The notes beneath the pieces are model-generated. The model did no database searches. It was not told the DNA's origin and saw only the letters and a list, made by a program, of their open reading frames with translations. The position numbers and the translations under genes are program-made. This document shows positions 25,737 through 34,176 of a stretch of 64,000 nucleotides of DNA, piece by piece. The stretch spans positions 558,001-622,000 of the forward strand of contig NZ_JAGSHX010000001.1 of NCBI RefSeq assembly GCF_018138715.1, written 5' to 3'. Within the stretch, counting starts at the first letter, position 1; each line of letters opens with the position of its first letter. Source of the stretch: Streptomyces asiaticus (GTDB lineage: Bacteria > Actinomycetota > Actinomycetes > Streptomycetales > Streptomycetaceae).

Positions 25737-27052
25737 ACGCGATGCCGATCCGTTTTCCGCGCCGCACGGCGCGGAGCCCCGAGCAGCGCAGGCTCGCCGC
25801 CGCCCAGTGGACGATCACCTGGCGGATCTCGCTGGTGATGTCGGTGATCATGCTGATCGTCGGGGGCATCGTCTACACCGTCGTGCTGTTCGCCCAGCGC
25901 GCCGACGCGGAGCGCGAGACCCAGTGGGGCATCGACCACAACACCGTCGAGAGCCCGCCGGTCTGTGTGTGGATGACCGTGGAGCGGGACGGAGTGGTCA
26001 GCAGTACCCCCGGCACCCCCGCCGGACTGCCCGTGAGATCCAGTCTGGCCGCGGTCCGCGCGGGCGCTCGCGTGGTGCTGGAACGGGTGGAGCGAGGCGG
26101 TGAACAGTACACGGTGCGCACCGCCCGGCGTGGCCCGGAGCTCGTCCAGGCCGCGTACGGGGAGCGGTTCCAGCGCGCGGACCGCAACCATCTGCTGCTC
26201 GCCTTCGCGGCGGCCGAGGCGGTCGGTCTGCTGCTCGTCGCGGTCGCCAGCGGCATGCTGGCGCGGCGGTCGATGGAGCCGCTCTCCGAGGCGCTGGACC
26301 GGCAGCGGCGGTTCGTCGCGGACGCCAGCCACGAGCTGCGCACCCCGCTGACCCAGTTGCACACCCGCGCCCAGCTGCTGGCCCGGCGCTCCGGCTCCGA
26401 GACCCCCCAGCAGCTGGCCACCGACCTCCAGCGCCTGGTGACCGGCACCCGCCAGCTCGGCGACGTCATCGACGACCTGCTGCTGTCCGCGCGGCTGCCC
26501 CAGTCGCCGGGCTCCCGCGATCCGGTCGACCTGACCGCGCTCGCCGAGGAGGCGGTGTCCGCCGAGGACGCCCGGGCCCAGGAGATGGGGCTGACCGTGC
26601 GTCTGCGGCCCGGGCCGGGGCGGCATGTGGTGGTGGGCACCGCGCCGGCCCTGCGCCGGGTGATCGCCGCGCTGGTCGACAACGCGATGGGGCACACCCC
26701 GCCCGGCGGGGAGGTGACGGTGTCCGTGGACGCCCCGCTTCCCGGCCTCGTGTCGCTGTCCGTACGCGACACCGGCGTGGGCTTCGCACCGGAGGAGGCC
26801 GCGGGCCTCTTCGAGCGGTTCGCCAGGGGTTCCGCCGGCCGCGGCAGACGGTTCGGACTCGGACTGGCGCTCGCCCGCGAGGTGGTCGAAAGCCACGGGG
26901 GGCGGATCACCGCGGACGGGCGACCGGGGCACGGTGCGCTGTTCACCGTGGAGCTGCCGGCGGCGCGGACCGGGGAGGCGGTTCCCCGGGAGCGGACGAT
27001 CGCGTCGTGTCTCTCCGTCGGAGGCAGACGGCCCGACGTCCCCGGGGGCTGA
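25733..27052 (+). CDS. Sensor histidine kinase (HisKA type), partner of the OmpR-type regulator
   Basis: 439 residues. One membrane segment at about 30-55 (ISLVMSVIMLIVGGIVYTVV), an extracytoplasmic domain to about 155, a second segment (LLLAFAAAEAVGLLLVAVAS), then HisKA (RRFVADASHELRTPLTQLH, phospho-acceptor His in SHELRTP), N-box VDNAMGHTPPGG, G1 DTGVGFAPEE and G2 FGLGLALAREVV. GTGA overlap with the regulator gene shows coupling. The C-terminal 30 residues are a nonconserved tail. Stimulus unknown. Confidence 0.92.
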   Translation: MNAMPIRFPRRTARSPEQRRLAAAQWTITWRISLVMSVIMLIVGGIVYTVVLFAQRADAERETQWGIDHNTVESPPVCVWMTVERDGVVSSTPGTPAGLPVRSSLAAVRAGARVVLERVERGGEQYTVRTARRGPELVQAAYGERFQRADRNHLLLAFAAAEAVGLLLVAVASGMLARRSMEPLSEALDRQRRFVADASHELRTPLTQLHTRAQLLARRSGSETPQQLATDLQRLVTGTRQLGDVIDDLLLSARLPQSPGSRDPVDLTALAEEAVSAEDARAQEMGLTVRLRPGPGRHVVVGTAPALRRVIAALVDNAMGHTPPGGEVTVSVDAPLPGLVSLSVRDTGVGFAPEEAAGLFERFARGSAGRGRRFGLGLALAREVVESHGGRITADGRPGHGALFTVELPAARTGEAVPRERTIASCLSVGGRRPDVPGG

Positions 27053-27075
27053 ACCGGCCGGGTCCGCGGCCGGGC

Positions 27076-27978
27076 TCACGAGGCGTACGGCCGGCGCCAG
27101 TCGAGCGCGCCGCCGTCGAGGTCCTCGGCGAGCCCGGCCAGCGGCGACTCGGCGTCCCACACCAGCCGCGTCCGGCGCCACAGCCGGCCGTTCGCCAGCC
27201 GTTTCAACGAGACCCCCGGGCAGTGGTCGCCCGGTGCGAAGAAGGCCCCGATCGCGCTCCCGGCGCTCACGATGGCCGCCGCGGTCGTCTGGTCGGCGCC
27301 GAAGTACCGGAACCGAGGGGTGAACCCCGCACGCTCGCAGGCGATCCTCAGGCTCAGGCCGAGCCCGTCGGAGCGGTCGCCCGGCGCGACCCAGGTGTCC
27401 TCGGCCAGCTCCTCGAGGGTGATCAGCTGCCGGTGGGCCAGCCGGTGGCCGGGGGACAGGCCGATCAGCACCGGTTCGGTGTCGAGGTCGCGGACGGCGA
27501 ACTCGCGGACCGCGGGCGGCACGACGTCCGGGAACTCGCTGATGACCGCGAGCGCGATCTTCTCGGTGCGCAGCAGCTCCAGCACGGCCTGGGACGAGGG
27601 CTCCAGATAGGTCAGCTGTTCGTGATGTGGCAGCCGCTCCCGGACGAGCTCGGCGATCAGCGGCACCCAGGGGTTGTCCACTCCGCCCAGTCCGACGGCC
27701 CGCGGTGGTTCGGCCGGCTGGGCCAGTGCCCGCGCCGTGGAGAGCAGATCGCCGAACTCGTCGAGCAACTGTCTGGCCCTCCCCAGCACATGGACGCCGA
27801 GCTCGGTCGGCACCACGCCGTTCGGGCGGCGGCGGAACAGCGGCCCGCCGAATTCCTGCTCAATGCGTCTGAGCTGTGTGGACAGGCCGGATTGGGCGAT
27901 CTTCAAGGTGGCGGCCGCATGGCTGATACTGCCCGATTCAGCCACGGTGAGCACGATTCGAAGATGGCGCAGCCCCAT
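27076..27978 (-). CDS. LysR-family regulator at the edge of the biosynthetic cluster
   Basis: 300 residues. The DNA-binding domain is LRHLRIVLTVAESGSISHAA then LKIAQSGLSTQLRRIEQEFG; the effector-binding domain follows. ATG 27978 (MGLRHLR) has AGGAAG 7 nt upstream, so an ATG at 28041 is rejected. The start region overlaps the end of the upstream MFS gene by about 40 nt, so the two are co-transcribed with the flavodoxin gene as a minus-strand unit divergent from the biosynthetic operon. The T-N11-A-type dyads at 30236-30284 are candidate binding sites. Confidence 0.9.
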   Translation of the reverse strand: MGLRHLRIVLTVAESGSISHAAATLKIAQSGLSTQLRRIEQEFGGPLFRRRPNGVVPTELGVHVLGRARQLLDEFGDLLSTARALAQPAEPPRAVGLGGVDNPWVPLIAELVRERLPHHEQLTYLEPSSQAVLELLRTEKIALAVISEFPDVVPPAVREFAVRDLDTEPVLIGLSPGHRLAHRQLITLEELAEDTWVAPGDRSDGLGLSLRIACERAGFTPRFRYFGADQTTAAAIVSAGSAIGAFFAPGDHCPGVSLKRLANGRLWRRTRLVWDAESPLAGLAEDLDGGALDWRRPYAS

Positions 27979-29545
27979 ATCCACTTCCTGCTCCCGTCGT
28001 TGAAGGTCGCGGCCGGAAATATCCGATGACGAGGACGGCACCGGCCAGGGACAGCAGCGCCGTCCAGGCGGCGGTGACGTACATGGCGTGCAGATAGGCC
28101 CGGTCCGCGGCGGCGAGCAGCTCGGGCCGGTTCAGCGACCGCGCCACCGCCCGGGCGGCCTCCGCGGAGTCCAGGGCCTTCTCCCGTGGCCCGGGAGGCA
28201 GATCGCTGAGCTCGGGCCGGACGGCCCCGCGATAGGCGGTGGCGAGGACCGAGCCGAGCACCGCGACCCCGAGCGTGCTGCCCACCGGCCGGGCCGCGGC
28301 GTTGATCGCCGCGCCGGCCCCGGTGTACCGCGGTGGCAGGGCGGCCATCATCTCCGTCGTCATCGGCGCGACCACCAGCCCGATACCGACGCCCTGCGCG
28401 AACAGGGTCCCGGCGATCCAGGCCACCGGGGTGTCCGCGTCGAAGAGCAGGTAGTCGCCGAAGGTGGCGCTCGACAGGAGTATCCCGGCGACCGCGCACC
28501 AGCGGACGGTCAGCAGCCGGGACAGCGCGGGGGAGACCTGGTTGCCGAGGACGATGCCGCCCGCGGCGGCCGACATCACGGCCCCGGCGGCCAGCGTCGA
28601 CAGCCCGTGCACCCCCTGGAGATAGAAGGCGCAGTAGAAGAGCTGCCCCGCCAGGCCGAAGAAGAGCAGCAGCAGGGTCACGCTGCCGCCCGCGAAGCGC
28701 GCCTCGGTGAACAGGCGCACATCGAAACCCGGCACGGCCCGGCGGCTCTGCGACACCACGAACGCCGCCAGCAGGACGAGGCCGAGCGCCATGGGCAGCA
28801 GCGCGGCCGGGCTCGTCCATCCGGAAGGACGGCCGCCCTGGATGACGCCGTACACCACAAGGCCCAGCCCCAGTACGGAGAGCGCCAGGCCCCGTGGGTC
28901 GAGCACCCTGCGCTCGGCGTAGCGCAGCTCGGGTACGAGCAGACCCGCGCCGATCAGGCACACCGCCACCACCGGAAGGTTGACCAGGAACACCGAGCCC
29001 CACCAGAACCGGGTCAGCAGCGCACCGCCGACCACCGGTCCGAGCGCGACGGCGGCGCCGCCCGCGGAGGCCCAGACCGCGATCGCCCGGGTCCGGTCGG
29101 CCGGCGCGGTACCGCGGGTGACGATCGCCAGCGTCGCCGGTGTGATCAGCGCCCCGCCCGCGCCCATGAAACCGCGGGTGACGATCAGCTCCGTGGCCCC
29201 GTCCGAGAACGCGGCCAGCGCGGAGGCGCAGGCCAGGAGCGTCAGCCCGGCGACCAGCGTGCGACGCGGCCCGTAGCGGTCGGCGAGCGCGCCACCGGCG
29301 AAGCTGCCCGCGGCGAAGACCAGCGAGTACGAGGCGTTGGCCCACGCCAGGTCCGCCGCGCTCGCCCCGAGCCCGTGGACCGGATCGGCGAGGGTTTCCA
29401 TCGCCACGTTGAGGACCGTGTTGTCCAGCAGGACCAGCGTCTGGGCCAGGACCGCGACGGCCACGGTCCACCACTGCCGGGCGGGGGTCGCCACGGTATG
29501 GCCCTCGTCCCCGGCCGCGGTCGGCGCGGCGGGCCGGTGGCTCAC
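27938..29545 (-). CDS. MFS exporter, DHA2 (14-TM) type
   Basis: 535 residues. LAQTLVLLDNTVLNVAMETL is the D1-type motif of DHA2 drug exporters, ADRYGPRRTLV is motif A, and about 14 hydrophobic segments follow. The start is GTG 29545, whose GTGA overlaps the stop of the flavodoxin gene, so longer frames are excluded. It lies between the flavodoxin and LysR genes facing away from the aminohydroxybenzoate operon, and probably exports that product or gives self-protection. Confidence 0.9.
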   Translation of the reverse strand: MSHRPAAPTAAGDEGHTVATPARQWWTVAVAVLAQTLVLLDNTVLNVAMETLADPVHGLGASAADLAWANASYSLVFAAGSFAGGALADRYGPRRTLVAGLTLLACASALAAFSDGATELIVTRGFMGAGGALITPATLAIVTRGTAPADRTRAIAVWASAGGAAVALGPVVGGALLTRFWWGSVFLVNLPVVAVCLIGAGLLVPELRYAERRVLDPRGLALSVLGLGLVVYGVIQGGRPSGWTSPAALLPMALGLVLLAAFVVSQSRRAVPGFDVRLFTEARFAGGSVTLLLLFFGLAGQLFYCAFYLQGVHGLSTLAAGAVMSAAAGGIVLGNQVSPALSRLLTVRWCAVAGILLSSATFGDYLLFDADTPVAWIAGTLFAQGVGIGLVVAPMTTEMMAALPPRYTGAGAAINAAARPVGSTLGVAVLGSVLATAYRGAVRPELSDLPPGPREKALDSAEAARAVARSLNRPELLAAADRAYLHAMYVTAAWTALLSLAGAVLVIGYFRPRPSTTGAGSGYGAAPSSNRAHRG

Positions 29546-30147
29546 GACTCCAGCGCTCGTCTGCCCGCGACGACGGTCCGGGTGAGTTCCGCGACCCGGT
29601 GCCCGAGATGTTCCGCGGTGGCGAGGTCGGACTTGTGCACCGTCCCGGTTCTGTCGTCCACGGGGGACTGCGCGGCGGCGCCCTGGTAGAAACCGAGCCG
29701 GTTCGGGTCGAACTCGCTGCCGGCGGAGGAGTTCCAGCCGGGGGCCAGCCCGAGGCTGACCCAGAGCATGCCGTGCTGTGCGGCGAAGGTGGCGAAATAG
29801 CCCAGGGTGCCGGCCTTGTCCCCGGCCATCGAACCGGAGTTGGTGAATCCCGCGGCCAGTTTGTCCTGCCAGCGGCGGGTGAGCCAGCGTCTGGCGCTCG
29901 CCTCCGCGAAGGTGTGGAAGGCCGATGAGGCCGTGCCCATATAGGTCGGCGCACCGAAGACGATCGCGTCGGCGTCGTCGAGCCGATGCCATTCCTGATC
30001 GGTGATCCGGTCGACCTGGATGGATGTCACCTCGGTGTGCGGAACCCGGCTCGCCCCGGCTTCTACGGCCTCACTCAGCCGGGCGGTGTGACCACGTCCG
30101 CCGTGACAGGCGATCGAGATGCGTACCGGGTCGGTCAAGGCGGACAA
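29542..30147 (-). CDS. Flavodoxin-fold (WrbA-like) NAD(P)H:quinone oxidoreductase
   Basis: 201 residues. The N-terminal FMN phosphate loop (ISIACHGGRGHTARLSEAVE), FGAPTYMGTAS at the second FMN-binding loop and GFTNSGSMAGDKAGTLGYF are characteristic of WrbA-type flavoproteins. It would reduce quinones or quinone-imines by two electrons. As the first gene of the unit divergent from the aminophenol biosynthetic operon it may protect against oxidised aminophenol products; that is inference. Confidence 0.85.
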   Translation of the reverse strand: MSALTDPVRISIACHGGRGHTARLSEAVEAGASRVPHTEVTSIQVDRITDQEWHRLDDADAIVFGAPTYMGTASSAFHTFAEASARRWLTRRWQDKLAAGFTNSGSMAGDKAGTLGYFATFAAQHGMLWVSLGLAPGWNSSAGSEFDPNRLGFYQGAAAQSPVDDRTGTVHKSDLATAEHLGHRVAELTRTVVAGRRALES

Positions 30148-30235
30148 ACCAGCCTCCTGGAAAACGCGGTTTCGGCTCCGGCGGAATAGCCGTCGGACAG
30201 CCTGTCAGAGCAATCTCAGAAATTCCTCAGAGTCG

Positions 30236-30284
30236 CATAACCGCAGAGTTATGGAGATTCGATATCTGCCCGCTATTGCATAGC
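30236..30284. promoter_or_regulatory. Two dyads in the divergent promoter of the biosynthetic cluster
   Basis: CATAAC-N6-GTTATG (30236-30253) is a perfect inverted repeat with the T-N11-A spacing of LysR boxes. GCTAT-TGC-ATAGC (30272-30284) is a second perfect dyad. The 200-nt region 30148-30347 is AT-rich compared with its flanks and holds the promoters of both the flavodoxin/MFS/LysR unit and the operon starting at 30348. Confidence 0.6.
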
Positions 30285-30347
30285 CGTGCCATTCTGTCTC
30301 CGCAATCCTCTGCGTGGTTCGCCCCTTGGGAGAGGTGTGCCTGGCAC

Positions 30348-31154
30348 ATGACCGATATTGGTAAATCATTCCGGATGCGGAGGCTCTCGGTCGCGGGGGA
30401 CGGAAGATATCTTTTCGTCCCGCTCGACCACAGTGTGTCCGATGGGCCGGTGGTGTCCCAGGCCCGCTGGAACGGGCTGCTGAGGGCACTGGTGGACGGC
30501 GGCGCGGACGCGGTCGTCGTCCACAAGGGCCGGGCGCGGGCGATCGCACCGGACATCCTGCGTCACTGCGCCCTGGTGGTTCACTTGAGCGCCGGCACCG
30601 TGCACGCGGCCGACACCGGCGCCAAGGTGCTCGTCGGCGACGTCGAAGAGGCCGTACGGCTGGGCGCGGACGCGGTGAGCGTGCATGTGAATCTCGGATC
30701 GGACACCGAGCACCAGCAGCTCAAGGATCTCGGGACCGTCGCGGCCTCGTGCGACCTGTGGAACATGCCGCTGCTCGCGATGATCTACCCGAGGGGGCCG
30801 CGGATCGCCGATCCGCACGACCCGGCGCTGCTCGCCCATGCCGTCAACATCGCCGCGGATCTCGGCGCCGACCTCGTGAAGACCTCGATCGCCCTGCCGA
30901 TGGAGCGGATGGCCGAGGTGGTGAACAGCTGTCCGCTGCCGATCCTCGCCGCGGGCGGCCCGCCCGACGGCTCGGACCTGGTCAGCCATGGGACCTCGTT
31001 GATGCTCGCGGGCTGCCGGGGCCTCGCGGTGGGCCGCCGGATCTTCTCCTCGCCCTCACCCTCCTCACTGGTGGCACGACTCGCCGCCGTGGTGCACGCC
31101 GCCGAAGCCGGAACGCCCCCCCAGCCCTCGCCGATCGCGACAGGAGCCGCATGA
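30348..31154 (+). CDS. griI: GriI-type aldolase: 2-amino-4,5-dihydroxy-6-oxo-7-phosphooxyheptanoate synthase
   Basis: 268 residues of the DhnA-type class I aldolase family. [39 protein letters not shown] with the Schiff-base Lys, and ILAAGGPP at the phosphate-binding end are all present. GriI-type enzymes condense L-aspartate 4-semialdehyde with dihydroxyacetone phosphate in the first step to 3-amino-4-hydroxybenzoate. The alternative (archaeal-type ADH synthase in the shikimate pathway) is excluded in practice by the GriH-type partner and biosynthetic neighbours. ATG 30348 follows GGGAGAGG at slightly long spacing; ATG 30375 is possible. First gene of the operon; overlaps griH by 4 nt. Confidence 0.88.
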   Translation: MTDIGKSFRMRRLSVAGDGRYLFVPLDHSVSDGPVVSQARWNGLLRALVDGGADAVVVHKGRARAIAPDILRHCALVVHLSAGTVHAADTGAKVLVGDVEEAVRLGADAVSVHVNLGSDTEHQQLKDLGTVAASCDLWNMPLLAMIYPRGPRIADPHDPALLAHAVNIAADLGADLVKTSIALPMERMAEVVNSCPLPILAAGGPPDGSDLVSHGTSLMLAGCRGLAVGRRIFSSPSPSSLVARLAAVVHAAEAGTPPQPSPIATGAA

Positions 31155-32188
31155 AGTTCGCATGGATCGACCTCCGCACCGTTCCGCAGGCCCGGCTCGA
31201 GTCCGTCGTGGACGCCGCCATCCACACCCGGATGCAGGGTGTGCTCTGCGATGACGAATCCGTCCTCAAGGCGCTGCCCCCCACCGTCACCGCCGTCACC
31301 ACCGCGGCGGTGACCGAGGAGAAGCAGCTGTACGGCCTCGACGCCGACGCGGCGTGGGTCGATGTGCACGACGAACCGTCGCTGCGGCTGGCGTGCGCCG
31401 CCGCGGTCGCGCTGCCCCACACCGTGGTCCGCTTCGCCGACCCGACCAAGATCCCCTTGGAGATCGTGCTCGCCGCGGCGGACCGCTCCGCCGGAAAGCT
31501 GATCACCGTCTGCGCGGATCTGGAAGAGGCCGCCACCGTGCTGGACGTGCTCGAACGCGGTTCGGACGGAGTCCTGCTGGCGCCCTCCGACGCCGGCGAG
31601 GTGTTCGCGCTGGCCCGGCTGCTGGAGGCCGGGACCTCTCCGCTGGAGCTGACCACGCTGACCGTCGACCGCATCGAGCACCACGGGCTCGGCGACCGGG
31701 TGTGCGTGGACACCTGCACCCACTTCGCCGAGGACGAGGGCATCCTGGTCGGCTCGTACTCGACCGGTTTCATCCTGTGCTGTAGCGAGACCCATCCGCT
31801 GCCGTACATGCCGACCCGTCCGTTCCGGGTCAACGCCGGAGCCCTGCACTCCTATGTGCTCGGCCCGGAGAACCGGACCAACTACCTGAGCGAGCTGGGC
31901 TCGGGCAGCACGACCCTGGCCGTCAACTCCGAGGGCCGGACCCGGCCGGTCACGGTCGGCCGGGCCAAGCTGGAGTCACGTCCGCTGCTGACCATCACCG
32001 CGCGGTCGGCCGACGACACCGTGGTGAGCCTCACCGTCCAGGACGACTGGCATGTGCGGGTGCTCGGGCCCGGCGGCAAGGTCCACAACGTCACCGAGCT
32101 GCGGCAGGGCGACGAACTGCTCGGCTACCTGGCCACGGACCAGCGCCATGTGGGCTTCCCCATCGGCGAGTTCTGCAAGGAACACTGA
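31151..32188 (+). CDS. griH: GriH-type 3-amino-4-hydroxybenzoate synthase (3-dehydroquinate-synthase-II family)
   Basis: 345 residues of the archaeal-type DHQ synthase II family. Diagnostic blocks are [67 protein letters not shown] and YLSELGSGSTTLAVN. Paired with the GriI-type aldolase it closes and aromatises the C7N chain to 3-amino-4-hydroxybenzoic acid. ATGA overlap with griI and TGATG overlap with the next ligase gene show strict coupling. The pair in one operon is known from grixazone, bagremycin, manumycin/asukamycin, platensimycin and cremeomycin-type clusters. Confidence 0.9.
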   Translation: MKFAWIDLRTVPQARLESVVDAAIHTRMQGVLCDDESVLKALPPTVTAVTTAAVTEEKQLYGLDADAAWVDVHDEPSLRLACAAAVALPHTVVRFADPTKIPLEIVLAAADRSAGKLITVCADLEEAATVLDVLERGSDGVLLAPSDAGEVFALARLLEAGTSPLELTTLTVDRIEHHGLGDRVCVDTCTHFAEDEGILVGSYSTGFILCCSETHPLPYMPTRPFRVNAGALHSYVLGPENRTNYLSELGSGSTTLAVNSEGRTRPVTVGRAKLESRPLLTITARSADDTVVSLTVQDDWHVRVLGPGGKVHNVTELRQGDELLGYLATDQRHVGFPIGEFCKEH

Positions 32189-33573
32189 TGAGCGCACCGA
32201 TGCGGGAGCTCATCGACACGCTGTTCGACGCCCATCCCGACGATCTGCCCTATCTCGTCCACGGCGACCACCCGGTGAGCCGTGGCGAGGTCCGGGCCGC
32301 CGTGGACATGGAGGCGGCGGTCTTCGCCGGGCACGGCATCGGCGAGGGGCATACGGTGATGCTCCAGATCCCGCCGAGCTGCACCCAGATAGAGGTCCTG
32401 CTCGCGCTGTGGCGGCTGGGCGCCCAGGTGATGCTGGTCGACCACCGGCTCAAACCGTCCGAAGTGGACGCCCTGCGCTCGCTGTGCCATCCGCAGTTCC
32501 TGGTCGACGCGGGCACGGCGGGCCGCTCACCGCTCACCTTCGAGCCCAGGTACGAGGTGGTCACCTCCCGGTACCCGGACGGCCGCCCGGCGACGACCGA
32601 GCACAAACTGGTGCAGTTCAGCTCGGGTTCCACCGGGCTGCCCAAGGTGATCGGACGGACCGCCGCCTCCCTGTCGGCCGAGATCGAGCGGTTCACCCGG
32701 ATCGAGGGGATGCCGGTCCTGGGCGAGCGGATGCTGCTGCTGAGCTCGACCGCGCACAGTTTCGGCCTGATCGCCGGGGTGCTGCACTCCCTCGCCGCCG
32801 GCGTCTCGGCGGTCTTCGCGCGACGGGTGTCGGCCAAGGACATCCTCGCCGCCGCCGGGGGCCACGACGTCCACGTGATCTTCGGTACCCCGTTCCACTA
32901 CGAACTGCTCAGCACCGCCCGGAGCCTGCCCGCCCTGCCCTCGCTGCGCGCGGCGGTCTCCGGTGGGGAGATCATGCCGCCGCAGACCGCCGCGCGGTTC
33001 GCCGAGCGGTTCGGCACCGGGGTCGGCGAGTCGTACGGGACCACCGAGACGGGCGTCATCGCGATGGAGGTCAGCGGCGCCTCGCGGCCCTCGGTCGGCC
33101 GGGCGGCGCCCGGTGTGCGCTTGAGGATCCGCGAGGGCGAGCTGGACGTCTGGCTGCCGGACGGCTCACCGTATCTGCACGACTCCGGCGGCGACCGGTT
33201 CGCCGACGGCTGGCTGCGCACCCACGACCGGGCCGAACTGGATCCCTCCGGCGCCGTGCGGCTGCTGGGCCGTGGCGACTCCCTGGTGGTCATCGGCGGC
33301 CTCAAGGTCGATCTGACCGAGGTGGAGGCCGTACTGTGCCGGCACCCCGGGGTCAGCGGGGCCGTGGTCGTGCACGCCGGAGCCACCGAAGCCTATGTCT
33401 CGGTCGCTGCGGACGGCCCCTCGGCGGGGGAGTTGCTGCGCTGGTGCCGGGACCGGCTGGCCGACTACAAGGTGCCCCGCGTCGTCCACGTCCTGGCGGA
33501 TCTGCCCCGCACCTCCAACGGCAAGCTGGTCAGGCGCCGCGATGCGCTGCTCGCCCGCGCTCCTGACCGCTGA
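32188..33573 (+). CDS. ANL-superfamily adenylating enzyme, candidate loader of aminohydroxybenzoate
   Basis: 461 residues, short for the family. The A3 phosphate loop is QFSSGSTGLPKVI, A5 is YGTTETG and the C-terminal Lys motif is TSNGKLVRR; the usual TGD of A7 reads THD. It would activate an aromatic acid as the acyl-AMP and pass it to CoA or an ACP. Directly after griI/griH and before the two ACP genes, it most likely charges an ACP with 3-amino-4-hydroxybenzoate as starter. Substrate is inference. Confidence 0.85.
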   Translation: MSAPMRELIDTLFDAHPDDLPYLVHGDHPVSRGEVRAAVDMEAAVFAGHGIGEGHTVMLQIPPSCTQIEVLLALWRLGAQVMLVDHRLKPSEVDALRSLCHPQFLVDAGTAGRSPLTFEPRYEVVTSRYPDGRPATTEHKLVQFSSGSTGLPKVIGRTAASLSAEIERFTRIEGMPVLGERMLLLSSTAHSFGLIAGVLHSLAAGVSAVFARRVSAKDILAAAGGHDVHVIFGTPFHYELLSTARSLPALPSLRAAVSGGEIMPPQTAARFAERFGTGVGESYGTTETGVIAMEVSGASRPSVGRAAPGVRLRIREGELDVWLPDGSPYLHDSGGDRFADGWLRTHDRAELDPSGAVRLLGRGDSLVVIGGLKVDLTEVEAVLCRHPGVSGAVVVHAGATEAYVSVAADGPSAGELLRWCRDRLADYKVPRVVHVLADLPRTSNGKLVRRRDALLARAPDR

Positions 33574-33637
33574 CCCGGCTGACCGCCCCTTGGCGACCAC
33601 CCCCATCGACCCCTGTGGCACAGAAAGGTTGCGCACC

Positions 33638-33916
33638 ATGGAGACGCAGACGGCCTTGCAGAAGGAGATCCGCGAGTTCGTGCTCAGCACGATCAGCGAG
33701 GAGATGAACCATCCGCTCGCCGCGGACGAGATCAGCGATGACAGCCCCATGGGCACCGGTGGGATCGACATCGACTCACTGGGCCTGATCGAACTGCTCC
33801 TCCGCCTGGAGCGCCGGTTCGACGTGAAGTTCCCCGACAGCGACATCGAACAGGCCGGCGCGATGAACCTGGGCGACCTGATCAACGATGTCGTGAAGCG
33901 GGGCGCCACGGCATGA
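33638..33916 (+). CDS. Acyl carrier protein 1
   Basis: 92 residues. The phosphopantetheine site is GIDIDSLGLIELLLRLE with Ser47, followed by the acidic helix RRFDVKFPDSD. GAAAGG about 5 nt before ATG 33638. Overlaps the second ACP gene by 4 nt. Likely carries the aminobenzoyl starter or the growing chain. Confidence 0.9.
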   Translation: METQTALQKEIREFVLSTISEEMNHPLAADEISDDSPMGTGGIDIDSLGLIELLLRLERRFDVKFPDSDIEQAGAMNLGDLINDVVKRGATA

Positions 33917-34176
33917 CCGCGGAATCCGAAGCCCGGCCGAGGATCACCACCGACGCCGTCCGGGAACTGCTGTCCGACCCCAAGATCTTCGCCGATCTGC
34001 CGCCCGGCCTGGACGACGACGCCGAACTCGCCCTGGACTCGCTGGGACTGGTGTGGTTCCTGCACCAACTGGAGCTGCGCTACGGCCTGGAGATCGAGCC
34101 GGCCGACGCGTTCCTCGCCGAATTCACCTCGATACGCCGGATCACCGACTACCTGGTGGACGTCCATGAGCCGTGA
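33913..34176 (+). CDS. Acyl carrier protein 2
   Basis: 87 residues. The attachment site is ALDSLGLVWFLHQLELRYGL with Ser43; the surrounding helix, with Trp-Phe-Leu-His in place of the usual Val-Glu-Leu, makes it unlike ACP 1, so the two carriers probably have separate partners. It overlaps both neighbours (ATGA at the 5' end, about 11 nt with the ketosynthase). Confidence 0.88.
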   Translation: MTAESEARPRITTDAVRELLSDPKIFADLPPGLDDDAELALDSLGLVWFLHQLELRYGLEIEPADAFLAEFTSIRRITDYLVDVHEP

